Of a stretch of 52,994 bases of DNA, positions 18,075-26,709 are shown piece after piece. Location of the stretch: assembly GCF_039655865.1 (NCBI RefSeq), contig NZ_JBBYXL010000018.1, positions 1 through 52,994 of the forward strand, read 5' to 3'. Under the pieces are notes generated by a model. It was not told the DNA's origin, searched no databases, and was given only the letters and a program-made list of their open reading frames with translations. The stretch's first letter is position 1. Every line of letters starts with the position of its first letter. A program made the position numbers and the translations under genes. This stretch comes from Prosthecobacter sp. SYSU 5D2. GTDB taxonomy: Bacteria; Verrucomicrobiota; Verrucomicrobiia; Verrucomicrobiales; Verrucomicrobiaceae.

Positions 18075-19499
18075 TTACGGGGTGGTCTTTGTGACGGTGT
18101 TCATGAGCTTGCCTTCATCATCGAAGTGCTCAATGACCAGGCCGGCATCTGACCCGGACTGCACGCGGATGAAGCCACCAGTGGGCTTGGGATAGGTATA
18201 GGGCTGCTTGACCAGGGCATCGGGATCGGTGCCTTTTTTGGAGCCGGGTTTAACGCCTGGGCGGGAATTTTCATCGTTGAGGGCACCGCAGGCAAACTCC
18301 TCGATGCCACTGGGATGGATGCTGTGATACTGCCAGTGGCGGTCACCGCAGAAGGTCATGAAACCGGTGATCTTCTCACTGCCGATCCAGGCAAAAAACT
18401 CGTCTGCCTCATGACGAAAGCCGCCGAGGTTGACGTGGTTGTCCTTTTTATAGGCATCGTCAGGGCCGACCATGGGTGTAGGGCTGATGAGGAGCTTCCA
18501 GGTGGCATCGCTTTCCTTCAATGTACGCTGAAGCCAGTCGCGCTGCTCTTTGCCCCAAAGGGTCTTGTCCGGGCCATCTTCCATTTGGTTAGGCGAGCGA
18601 TGATCGCGGCCTTCGGTGAGCCAGATTTGCAGGTGCTTGCTGACGCGGTGCGTGCGGTAGGTGGGGGAGGTGCGGTCACCGGCGGGGTGGATGGGCATCT
18701 GCTCGCGGAACAGCTCGATGCCGGTCTGCGGCAGCGGTTTTTTCTGCGTGCTGCTGTCGCTGTCATTGAAGCGAAAATCATGGTCGTCCTTGGACCAGTA
18801 GGCCGGGGTGCGGGAGAAGAAGTCCACCATGCGCGGAAAGCGGAACTGCTCATGCCAGCACTCCCGCAGCTCCGGCAGCGTCTCCGCCGGGCCGTTCATG
18901 ATGTTGTCATAATAGACGATGTCACCAGTGCCGATGAAGAAGTCCGGCTTGAGGCTGGCCATGGAGGCAAAGGCGGGATAACCGAGCTGTTTATCCTCCT
19001 TTGTGGCTGAGATGACATCACCTGCTTTGCCTTTTTTTCCGTCCATGAATTTGTGATAGTTCATGCAACTGCCGATGATGAAGGCTACCGCGCGGTCTGC
19101 TTCTTTTCCTGGCAGGGTGGAGAACTGGCAGGCGGGGCCGGGTTTGGCATTGGCTTCATCGGTGCCGGTGATGGCGCGAAAATGATAAAGCTGGCCCGGT
19201 TTTAAATCCGTGAGCCGTGCGCGGACGATGAAGTCGCTCTCTGGTTGTGCCTGGGTCCAGGCAGTGCGTGTAGCATCGCTGAAATCTGGCTGAAGGCCGT
19301 ATTCAAAACAGGCGACGCCTGCGGTGCCTGGGATGTCGCCTTTTTCATCCAGCTCCGGGCCGGGAATGGCGGTGAGGCGGGTCTGGAGAAGAACGGCGGA
19401 ATCCGTGACCTCTCCCGACATGGTGCCCTGGGCCGTGAAGACATCCGCCTGAACCAGGGAAAGGCCGGCCAGGCTCAAAAGTGCGACAATGGTTTTCAT
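18075..19499 (-). CDS. PhoD-type alkaline phosphatase/phosphodiesterase
   Basis: A 474-residue secreted metallophosphatase of the PhoD family, which hydrolyses phosphomono- or diesters outside the cytoplasm using Fe/Ca. The signal peptide covers about residues 1-18. An N-terminal Fn3-like PhoD_N domain runs to about residue 130 (VRARLTDLKPGQLYHFRA). The metal site can be followed through FIIGSCMNY, FFIGTGDIVYYDN, SKDDHDFRFND and TFCGDRHWQYHS. It sits between two sulfatases in the same orientation, so phosphate and sulfate esters may be removed by the same operon. Upstream (19500-19644) are tandem heptamer repeats. Confidence 0.85.
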   Translation of the reverse strand: MKTIVALLSLAGLSLVQADVFTAQGTMSGEVTDSAVLLQTRLTAIPGPELDEKGDIPGTAGVACFEYGLQPDFSDATRTAWTQAQPESDFIVRARLTDLKPGQLYHFRAITGTDEANAKPGPACQFSTLPGKEADRAVAFIIGSCMNYHKFMDGKKGKAGDVISATKEDKQLGYPAFASMASLKPDFFIGTGDIVYYDNIMNGPAETLPELRECWHEQFRFPRMVDFFSRTPAYWSKDDHDFRFNDSDSSTQKKPLPQTGIELFREQMPIHPAGDRTSPTYRTHRVSKHLQIWLTEGRDHRSPNQMEDGPDKTLWGKEQRDWLQRTLKESDATWKLLISPTPMVGPDDAYKKDNHVNLGGFRHEADEFFAWIGSEKITGFMTFCGDRHWQYHSIHPSGIEEFACGALNDENSRPGVKPGSKKGTDPDALVKQPYTYPKPTGGFIRVQSGSDAGLVIEHFDDEGKLMNTVTKTTP

Positions 19500-19543
19500 G
19501 AAGGCTTCCTTAACGCCGGGCGGGAGGAGACCTTGCGGGGGAT

Positions 19544-19630
19544 GAATGACGAATGACGAATGACGAATGACGAATGGTCACGCGTCCGAATGCATCACGC
19601 GATTATGAAGCCGGGAACTGAAGACTGAAG
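19544..19630. repeat. Tandem heptamers GAATGAC x4 and ACTGAAG x2
   Basis: Four exact copies of the 7-mer gaatgac occupy 19544-19571, followed by a partial fifth. A second 7-mer, actgaag, is present twice at 19617-19630. Both lie in the gap between a sulfatase and the PhoD-like gene. The same or related 7-mers recur in other gaps of this window, which resembles the short tandemly repeated repetitive (STRR) heptamers described in cyanobacteria. Confidence 0.75.
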
Positions 19631-19644
19631 ACGGTAAACTATAC

Positions 19645-21018
19645 TTACTGGTCCAAGTGCCAGTCGGGGCCGTCGGCCATGATGCTGGTGTTGATCTCGA
19701 TGAGGCGGGCTTTCAGACGGGCGAGGATTTCGGGGTGGTCGGGGGCGATGTTGTGATCCTGGGCCCTGTCGGTTTCGAGGTTGAAGAGCTGCCAGTTTTT
19801 ATAGGTGCCGCTTTTGATGGCGGGTATCCAGGATTCCTCAAACATGTTGCTGGTGGAGAGCTCGAAATCTGGCTCGGCAACGAGGGACCAGGGGCCGTCG
19901 CGGAGGGCGACGATGGGGCGGGCTTTCTGCAGATGCCAGAAAAGGGGCTGGTGGCGGGTGAAGGCGGTGCCTGCGGCAGGACGCAGGAGAGGGGAGATGT
20001 CTGAGCCGTCCAGATGCACGCCTGCTAGCGGGGCGATGCCGAGCAGGCCGCAGACGGTGGGCAGGATGTCCACGAGACCGGCAGGTGTTTTTTCCACGGC
20101 TCCGGCAGGGATGACGCCGGGCCAGCTAAAGATGCCGGGCACGCGGATGCCGCCTTCCCAGTTCATGCCTTTGGAGCCGCGCAGGCCGCCGACGCGGTCG
20201 GCCCGGTAGCTGCCGTTATCGGAGGCATAGATGATGAGGGTGTCCTCCGGCGGGGCGATTTCTTTAAGCCGGGCGAGCAGGCGGGCGATGGCACGGTCGG
20301 TATTGTCAATGGTGCCGGAATAAACGGCGGCCTTGTCCTTGAGGGCGCCGTAGGTTTCCACGATTTCATCCGGGGCGGCGATGGGGGCGTGGGGTTCATG
20401 AAACCAGACGTTGAGGAAAAAGGGGCGGTCTTTGGCGCGGTGCTTTTCCAGCCAGGTGAGGGCCTCGTCCACGACGATCTGGCAGGAGTAACCTTCGACC
20501 AGGCCGACAGGCTCGCCATTGCGGATGAAGTTGTCGGGATTGTGATGGCTGGGGGCGGCGTTGTTGGCGGTGCCTAACCAATGATCGAATCCGTGGTCGG
20601 CAGGGGTGGGTTTTTTACGCTGGTCTGTGGGAAGGCCGAGGTGCCATTTGCCGACATGGGCAGTGGCGTAACCGGCCTGTTTGAGGACCTCGGCTAGGGT
20701 GATTTCACGCTCGAGGAGGTGGGATTTTTGAGAGGCGTCATTGATCCAGCTATAAACACCGGCGCGGATGTGATGACGGCCGGTGAGCAGGACGGCGCGG
20801 GATGGGGAGCAGACGGCGCAGCCGGAGTAGAAATCCGTGAAGCGGGTGCCGCCTGCGGCGAGGGCATCCAGGGCCGGGGTCTTCACGGGGCCGCCGTAAC
20901 AACCGATGTCCTGATGGCCGAGATCATCCGCCAGGAGCATGACGACGTTTGGCCTGGCGCTGGCGGATGTGGCGGCCAGAAGAAAAGACAGGGCGGAGAT
21001 GAGGAAGGCTTTAAGCAT
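19645..21018 (-). CDS. Secreted arylsulfatase (CSPSR)
   Basis: A 457-residue sulfatase with a signal peptide (about 1-21). The Ca site is ADDLGHQDIG (Asp31/Asp32), Cys70 in CSPSR is the formylglycine precursor, and TGRHHIRAGVYSW, VGKWHLG and ASDNGS follow. The TGRHHIRAGVYS variant is typical of one S1 subgroup common in marine and soil Planctomycetes-Verrucomicrobia. The gene follows an esterase by 23 bp on the same strand. Its 3' side carries the heptamer repeats. The active site shows nothing unusual. Confidence 0.92.
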   Translation of the reverse strand: MLKAFLISALSFLLAATSASARPNVVMLLADDLGHQDIGCYGGPVKTPALDALAAGGTRFTDFYSGCAVCSPSRAVLLTGRHHIRAGVYSWINDASQKSHLLEREITLAEVLKQAGYATAHVGKWHLGLPTDQRKKPTPADHGFDHWLGTANNAAPSHHNPDNFIRNGEPVGLVEGYSCQIVVDEALTWLEKHRAKDRPFFLNVWFHEPHAPIAAPDEIVETYGALKDKAAVYSGTIDNTDRAIARLLARLKEIAPPEDTLIIYASDNGSYRADRVGGLRGSKGMNWEGGIRVPGIFSWPGVIPAGAVEKTPAGLVDILPTVCGLLGIAPLAGVHLDGSDISPLLRPAAGTAFTRHQPLFWHLQKARPIVALRDGPWSLVAEPDFELSTSNMFEESWIPAIKSGTYKNWQLFNLETDRAQDHNIAPDHPEILARLKARLIEINTSIMADGPDWHLDQ

Positions 21019-21041
21019 GGCGCAGAAAGGGTTAAACGGGC

Positions 21042-21995
21042 TCAGTTTTCAACAGGCTGGAGCCGGGGGGAGACGGGCTTTTTAGGATTGAAGGGCTCGC
21101 CTTTTTTGGGCCGGCCTGACTGGACGGGAGGGGATTTAAGGTGGCGGTCCAGGAAGGTGAGAATGAGCTGGCGGACCTGGGGGCTGCTGAACTCCTTTCC
21201 GCCGTGACCGGCCCCGGGGATGAGGTGAAGGGTGGAGGGGACGCGGGCGGCGAGCAGCCGGTCATGCAGGCGCTGGCTCTGGTCCACGGGCACCTGCTCA
21301 TCGGCAGTGCCGTGCATGATGAGGAAGGGGGCGTCATTGGAGCTGACGTGATGAAGGGCGCTGGCGGCGCGGGCTTTTTCCGGCTGATCCATGACGATGC
21401 CGCCGAGCAGCAGGGCACCATTGGCCTGGGCGAGGTCCTCGCGCGTGCGATTGTCAGACAATACGTTAGGCGGCATGGTGAGGAGATCGCTGGGACCGAA
21501 CCAGTCAATGACGGCCTGGACCCGCTCATCGGCGGAGGTGTCCACCGTGCCCATGAGGGCGACGAGATGGCCGCCTGCTGAGCTGCCCCAGGCGCCGATG
21601 CGGCCGGCGTGGAGGCCGTAAGTTCCGGCATAGGCACGCAGCCAGCGCACGGCGGCGCGACAGTCATGCATCTGCGCAGGCCACTGGTGGTCGGGGATGA
21701 GGCGGTAGTTGATGCTGGCCACAGCGTATCCTTCCGGGACGAGCCAGGTGGCTGGGCAGCGGTCTTTGCTGCCGTTTTTCCACCCGCCGCCATGCACCCA
21801 AAGGATGACGGGGAGGGGCTTGCTGGTGCGTTTTTCAGGCAGGTAAAGATCCAGCAGCAAGGGGTGACCGGCAGGACGGGAGTATTCCACATCCCGCAGG
21901 ACTTTGACGCCGGGGGGAAGCTCACCGGCTTTCTCCGCAGCGGCAAGCTGGCCGAGACCAAGCAGGAGGATGAAGGCGAAGAGGGGCTGGAGCAT
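21042..21995 (-). CDS. Secreted alpha/beta hydrolase (acetyl/feruloyl esterase-like)
   Basis: A 317-residue esterase of the BD-FAE/lipase-like group. After a signal peptide (about 1-20) the core shows HGGGW at 68-72, YRL at 97-99, the nucleophile elbow GSSAGG with Ser139 (137-142), the Asp-bearing HGTADEQVP and the His-bearing GAGHGG. The overall layout matches enzymes that remove acetyl or hydroxycinnamoyl groups from glycans. It is 137 bp downstream of a concanavalin-like protein and 23 bp upstream of a sulfatase. Co-expression would allow parallel removal of acyl and sulfate groups. Family firm, substrate inferred. Confidence 0.88.
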   Translation of the reverse strand: MLQPLFAFILLLGLGQLAAAEKAGELPPGVKVLRDVEYSRPAGHPLLLDLYLPEKRTSKPLPVILWVHGGGWKNGSKDRCPATWLVPEGYAVASINYRLIPDHQWPAQMHDCRAAVRWLRAYAGTYGLHAGRIGAWGSSAGGHLVALMGTVDTSADERVQAVIDWFGPSDLLTMPPNVLSDNRTREDLAQANGALLLGGIVMDQPEKARAASALHHVSSNDAPFLIMHGTADEQVPVDQSQRLHDRLLAARVPSTLHLIPGAGHGGKEFSSPQVRQLILTFLDRHLKSPPVQSGRPKKGEPFNPKKPVSPRLQPVEN

Positions 21996-22132
21996 GGGGG
22001 TGGGAAGCTGTGACGGAGGCGGGAGGTAAACGCGGAAGGCAGCTTCAATGATAGGCGGGTATTCCGGTGAGGGGGATTATAAGATCGTGGAGATCTTGGA
22101 CGCCAGACATGCATGCCCTGCACCGGGCGGTT

Positions 22133-22813
22133 TTACTTGGCCTGCCAGATGCGGACGTCATCGAAGAGGACACCGGGGCCGTTGACGGTGAAGTGGAAGC
22201 TGCTTTTGGTCTCGTGGGCGATGCCTGGAGACTTTAAATAGGCAGTGGGTTTTCCATCAACGCTGACGCGGAGCTGGTCGCCGGCCAGCTCGATGGTGGC
22301 TTGGTACCATTTTTTCTGCTCGAATGTGAAGGGGAAGGCACTGTTGCGGCCTTCGAGGAGTTTATCGGCCTGGGCTTTTTGGGCGGGGTCTTTGCGCATC
22401 TCATAGATGTCGTTGCGCATGACGCCTTCTTTGTCATCGCCAAGGCGGAGATGCTTGGGAGAAAAGGCGATGCGGCAGATGTGGCCGGCGTGGGATCCTT
22501 TGTGCTTCTGATCGTCAAAGACAGCATTGAATCCGGTGGAGCCGATGAGCTGGAATTTGAACTCGATGACGACGTCTTTCATGGGGCGGTAAACGCGGCC
22601 AACGGCTCCGTGGTCGTCGCGCGTTTGTTCGCCCTTGAGGACGCCATTGCCGACGGTGAAAGTCGGGATGATCGACTTCCATTCGCCGAGGATGCTGCGC
22701 TCGAAGTCATCGGTGAAAAGGGAATCGCCTTTCTCTGCCACCGGGGCGGCGGGGATGTCCGCAGCGGCGGCGGCGAAGGGGGCGAGAAAGCAGAGAAAGG
22801 GGAGGAGTTTCAT
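22133..22813 (-). CDS. Secreted DUF1080/concanavalin-like beta-sandwich protein
   Basis: A 226-residue secreted protein. The ATG at 22813 starts a good signal peptide (MKLLPFLCFL..., cleavage near AAAA); a TTG at 22852 would overlap the upstream sulfatase but adds no signal-like sequence. The mature part is a single beta-sandwich (DDFERSILGEWK near the start, GPGVLFDDVRIW at the end), typical of DUF1080 or LamG-like folds in Planctomycetes and Verrucomicrobia. No catalytic residues can be assigned. It lies 35 bp after a sulfatase on the same strand and may bind or act on the same glycan. Confidence 0.75.
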   Translation of the reverse strand: MKLLPFLCFLAPFAAAAADIPAAPVAEKGDSLFTDDFERSILGEWKSIIPTFTVGNGVLKGEQTRDDHGAVGRVYRPMKDVVIEFKFQLIGSTGFNAVFDDQKHKGSHAGHICRIAFSPKHLRLGDDKEGVMRNDIYEMRKDPAQKAQADKLLEGRNSAFPFTFEQKKWYQATIELAGDQLRVSVDGKPTAYLKSPGIAHETKSSFHFTVNGPGVLFDDVRIWQAK

Positions 22814-22848
22814 GGAGGCAGAGGTCAATGAGTCAAGGGGGGCAGGGG

Positions 22849-24720
22849 TCAAGGGGCGGGCTTGGCGGTGATGATGGCGTAGTAGGTGCCGACTTCGTGA
22901 CCGTCTGCGGAGATGAACACGGGCGCAAGCTGATGGGAACCGGCGGTTAGTTTGGTTGTGAAGGTGACCTGGGTGGCACCGTCAGGTACGGGAAGGCTGG
23001 CGATGTCCTGGCCATCCATGCGCAGGACTGCGGTGACGGCAGGGATGGAGATGCCCTCAAACGCGCGATAGGCCTGGTTGGCACCGGGGACATTTTCACC
23101 GGCAGGCAGGGCGGCGGCGATGGGCTGGTCCACCTCGGCTGGCCAGCGGCGAAGGCTGATTTCATAAGTGCCTTCGGTGAGCACTTTGACGGCCCAGTGA
23201 CCGGTGTGGGTGGACTTAGCAGCGAGGGCTTGTGGAGGCGTGTCGGGGGCGGCTTTTTTGGCCTTCTTTGCTTTGCCTGGGGCCGGACGTGGCGAACCAT
23301 AACCGTGTGCCAGGCGGATCTGCTGCTGGTTCCAGGGGGGCAGGTTTTCCTGAATCCAGTCGTGTCCAGTAAGGCTGACGACCGGGTGGTCTGTGTGGCC
23401 GAGATAGATCTCGGTGGTGCGGGCGAAGGTCGGCTCGAGCTCGGCCCACCAGGCCTCGTAAAAGGCGGTCATTTTGGCGACCTGATCAGGGTGTTCGGCG
23501 GCGACATCACGCTCCTGGCCGGGGTCTTTTTTGATCTCGTAAAGCTCCTTGCCATTCACCAAGCGCCACTGCTGCGACATGACGGCGGATTTCTGCCATT
23601 TGACGGGGTCGCGCATGCGCTGGGAATCGGTGATGATGAAGCGGTCCTGCCAGGTGTCTTTTTTGGCGGTGGGATCCAGCAAAGAGCGGATGGAAATACC
23701 GTCAAACTTGAGGCTTGAGGGCTTGGTCGCGCCGGTGATTTCCAGAAGGGTGGGGACGATGTCAATGGCGTGGCAAAGGGTGTCATTGACATGCTTTGTA
23801 TTCCACCCGGCGGCGGGCCAGTGGGCGATAAAAGGGACGCGGTGGCCGCCGTCGTATTCACTGTTTTTCTTGCCCTTCATGCCGGCATTGAAAACGGTCT
23901 CGCCAGTGGCGGTGCCGTTGTCGGTGGTGAAGATGAAGAGGGTGTTGTCGTGGATGCCGAGCTCGCGGAGGAGGTCGCGGGTGCTGCCGACGTTGTCATC
24001 AATGTTGGTGATCATGCCGAAGAAGGCGGCGAGCGCGGGCGGCTGGCCGGCATACAGGTCCATGTATTTCTGCGGGGCGTGCAGCGGGCCGTGCGGGGCA
24101 TTCAGAGCGATGTAGGCAAGGAAGGGCTGCTTCTTTTCCGTCTGGGCACGGATGAATTTTTTGGCCTGGTCAAAGAACACATCGGTGCAGAAACCCTCAG
24201 CAGGGACGACCTTGCCGTTGTGAAAGTAATGGCCGTCGAAGTAGGAATTGTCCCAAAGGTCCGGCGTCTGGCCGACCCCGCCGCCGCCATGGCGATAGAC
24301 TTCGGTGAAACCGCGATCTTCGGGGCGGTAAGGGTAGTTATCCCCCAGATGCCATTTGCCGAACATACCGGTGGCGTAGCCATGATCCTTCAGCAAATGG
24401 CCAAGAGTGACCTCGTCATCGCGGAGCATGGAACGGCCGTTGATGGTGTGCCAGACGCCGGTGCGGTTCGTCCAGTGACCAGTGAGCAAAGCCGCACGTG
24501 TGGGTGAGCATGTGGGCGCGACGTGGTAATCCGTGAGCTGAGTGGACTCGGCGGCGAGGCGGTCAATGTGCGGGGTCTTGACAACGGGGTTTCCAGTGTG
24601 GCCGAGATCGCCATAACCCTGGTCATCGGTGATAATGAATACAATGTTAGGCGGCGCAGGCGCGGCGATGAGGGCGGGGCTGCAGACGCAGGCCAGCAGG
24701 AGGAAGAGAAGGCGACGCAT
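22849..24720 (-). CDS. Secreted arylsulfatase with C-terminal beta domain (CSPTR)
   Basis: A 623-residue sulfatase. Signal peptide about 1-20, TDDQGYGDLGHTG (Asp32/Asp33), Cys71 in CSPTR, TGHWTNRTG, FGKWHLG and TTDNGT. The catalytic region ends near residue 460. A Lys/Ala-rich linker (GKAKKAKKAAP) then leads to a beta-rich C-terminal domain of about 110 residues resembling that of the sulfatase at 9353-11146, so these two are probably paralogues. It is 11 bp downstream of another sulfatase. The linker and extra domain suggest polysaccharide targeting, which is an inference. Confidence 0.9.
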   Translation of the reverse strand: MRRLLFLLLACVCSPALIAAPAPPNIVFIITDDQGYGDLGHTGNPVVKTPHIDRLAAESTQLTDYHVAPTCSPTRAALLTGHWTNRTGVWHTINGRSMLRDDEVTLGHLLKDHGYATGMFGKWHLGDNYPYRPEDRGFTEVYRHGGGGVGQTPDLWDNSYFDGHYFHNGKVVPAEGFCTDVFFDQAKKFIRAQTEKKQPFLAYIALNAPHGPLHAPQKYMDLYAGQPPALAAFFGMITNIDDNVGSTRDLLRELGIHDNTLFIFTTDNGTATGETVFNAGMKGKKNSEYDGGHRVPFIAHWPAAGWNTKHVNDTLCHAIDIVPTLLEITGATKPSSLKFDGISIRSLLDPTAKKDTWQDRFIITDSQRMRDPVKWQKSAVMSQQWRLVNGKELYEIKKDPGQERDVAAEHPDQVAKMTAFYEAWWAELEPTFARTTEIYLGHTDHPVVSLTGHDWIQENLPPWNQQQIRLAHGYGSPRPAPGKAKKAKKAAPDTPPQALAAKSTHTGHWAVKVLTEGTYEISLRRWPAEVDQPIAAALPAGENVPGANQAYRAFEGISIPAVTAVLRMDGQDIASLPVPDGATQVTFTTKLTAGSHQLAPVFISADGHEVGTYYAIITAKPAP

Positions 24721-24731
24721 GGAGAGGGAAG

Positions 24732-26642
24732 TTACTTTTTCTCTTTCTTTTTGCCTTTGCCCTTGGCTTTAGCCTTGGGTTCGCCAGCGGCGGGTGCGGC
24801 ATCTGGCACGATATTAGCGATGAGGCGGGGAACGTAGCTGTTGAAGCGGCCATCGGGGGATTCGCCATTGGGGCTCATTTTGGCGATGGCCGGATGCAAA
24901 GGAGCAGCCTTGGGACCGAGAGCCTCGATGGCAGCCAGGGCAGACATGGAAGTGAGCACGCCATTGGCATCGGGTGCGGCGAGGCTGCCGAGGGTATCAA
25001 GCGCTTTCGCAAGCGCGGCTTCATCGCCATGGGTGCCCAGGGCCTGGGCGGCGACGATGCGGACATTGGCGGAATCATCGGTCAGGCCTTTGTCAAGGGC
25101 TGCGAGTCCCTGGCGGGTGCCGTCTTCACCCCGCATGAGGAGGCCCAGACCGCCCCAGAATCGCACGGCGCTGTCCTTGTCCGACATCAGGGTGATGAGC
25201 TGAGGAGTGGCGGTGGAATCAAGCGAGGAAGCAAGGTCTGCTGCGGCGACGATGCGGTCAAAGGGGTATTTGACCTCATCACGGGCGATCTCATAAGGCG
25301 TGCTGCCGGTGGAGCGGGTGTGGACTTCGCGCTCGGGCAGGAAGCAGACGTCACGCACCTTGGCGATGTGGGCGAGTTGGGCGGCGCGGAGTTTTTCCAG
25401 GATGCTTCGGTGCTCCGGTGACTGGGCGAGGTTTTTGACTTCGTCGCGGTCGGTTTGCAGGTCATAGAGTTCTTCGGGGTCTTTGGGCTCGCGCCAGAAG
25501 AGGGACTGGGCTTCGTTGGTCTTGCCCTCGGTATAGAGTTTGTTCCAGACGCGAGTGGTGGGCGTCTCAAACTGGTAAGACACACGCTGGGCCTGGGAGA
25601 CGTGTGGATAATAGTTACGGATATAAACGTAACGGCCATCAGTCACGCTGCGGACGAGGTCCATGCGCTCATCCATGCGGCCGCGTTCGCCATAGATAAA
25701 GGGCTGCGGCTCTGCCTGATGCGGGCCGGCAAAGGCGTGACCCTGCATCCACTCCGGCGGCTTGATGCCGACGATGCTCAGCAGCGTGGGGGCCAGGTCC
25801 ACAAAGCTGACCATACGGTCCGACTGGCCGCCAGCCTTGTATTCCTTCGGCGCGAGGTGCTGCCATTTCTCCGGGAAATAAACGACCATGGGAACATGCA
25901 GCCCGGAATTGGAGGGCCAGCGTTTGCCGCGCGGCATGCCGCTGCCGTGGTCACCATAATAGAAAACGATGGTGTCTTCAGCCAGGCCCTCATCGGCCAG
26001 GGTTTTGAGATGACGGCCCGCATCGGCATCGGCTTCGCTGACCTTGTCGTAGTACTGTGCCCAGTCTTCGCGGACTTCAGGCGTATCAGGATGATAGGCC
26101 GGGACGCGTACGTCTTCAGGCTTGGTGATCTGCTTGTGCGGGCGGGTGCGGATCTGGCTTTCGTGGCTTTTGGTGGAGTTGAAAACGGCGAAGAAGGGCT
26201 TGCCCTCCGGGCGTTTTTTCCAGTGGGCCTGGTTGGATGATTCATCCCACGCCTGGCCGGGATCGCGTACGTTATAATCCGTTTTGCTGTTGTTCGTGGT
26301 GTAATAACCGGCCTCACGGAGGAACTCGGGATACATCTTCGTACCCGCAGGCATGGGGACCATGGAGCGCATGTGAATGCCGCCGCTGCTGGAAGGATAC
26401 AGGCCGGAAATGATGGCCGTGCGCGCCGGGGCGCAGACCGGGGCGACGGACCAGGCCTTTTTGAAAATCATGCCCTTGGCAGCCAGCGCATCCACATTGG
26501 GCGTGCGGGCCAGTTTGTCCCCGTAGCAGCCCATCTCCGGGCCGTGGTCCTCACTGGTGATCCAGAGGATGTTGGGTTTGTCCGCGCCAAAAACCGGCAG
26601 GCCGGTGGCGGATAACAGGAGGGCATAGAGGAGCTGCTTCAT
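24732..26642 (-). CDS. Secreted sulfatase with HEAT-like region and Lys-rich tail (CAPAR)
   Basis: A 636-residue sulfatase of the heparan N-sulfatase-like branch. Signal peptide about 1-20. The first metal motif is SEDHGPEMG (Glu31, Asp32 instead of Asp-Asp), the formylglycine precursor is Cys70 in CAPAR, and the late metal motif is YGDHGSGMPRGK instead of DNG. These departures recur in this subfamily, so they need not mean inactivity. Residues about 470-600 contain HEAT-like helical repeats (TDDSANVRIVAAQALG), and the C-terminus is GEPKAKAKGKGKKKEKK. Such HEAT extensions are seen in planctomycete-verrucomicrobial sulfatases. The gene probably starts an operon running to 9353, or continues from the esterase 67 bp upstream. 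Confidence 0.88.
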   Translation of the reverse strand: MKQLLYALLLSATGLPVFGADKPNILWITSEDHGPEMGCYGDKLARTPNVDALAAKGMIFKKAWSVAPVCAPARTAIISGLYPSSSGGIHMRSMVPMPAGTKMYPEFLREAGYYTTNNSKTDYNVRDPGQAWDESSNQAHWKKRPEGKPFFAVFNSTKSHESQIRTRPHKQITKPEDVRVPAYHPDTPEVREDWAQYYDKVSEADADAGRHLKTLADEGLAEDTIVFYYGDHGSGMPRGKRWPSNSGLHVPMVVYFPEKWQHLAPKEYKAGGQSDRMVSFVDLAPTLLSIVGIKPPEWMQGHAFAGPHQAEPQPFIYGERGRMDERMDLVRSVTDGRYVYIRNYYPHVSQAQRVSYQFETPTTRVWNKLYTEGKTNEAQSLFWREPKDPEELYDLQTDRDEVKNLAQSPEHRSILEKLRAAQLAHIAKVRDVCFLPEREVHTRSTGSTPYEIARDEVKYPFDRIVAAADLASSLDSTATPQLITLMSDKDSAVRFWGGLGLLMRGEDGTRQGLAALDKGLTDDSANVRIVAAQALGTHGDEAALAKALDTLGSLAAPDANGVLTSMSALAAIEALGPKAAPLHPAIAKMSPNGESPDGRFNSYVPRLIANIVPDAAPAAGEPKAKAKGKGKKKEKK

Positions 26643-26709
26643 GGTGAAGCTGCTGTAACGCCGGGAAGGGGCAGGTCTTGCGGCGGGAATAAGGGAAAGC
26701 TGGCGTACT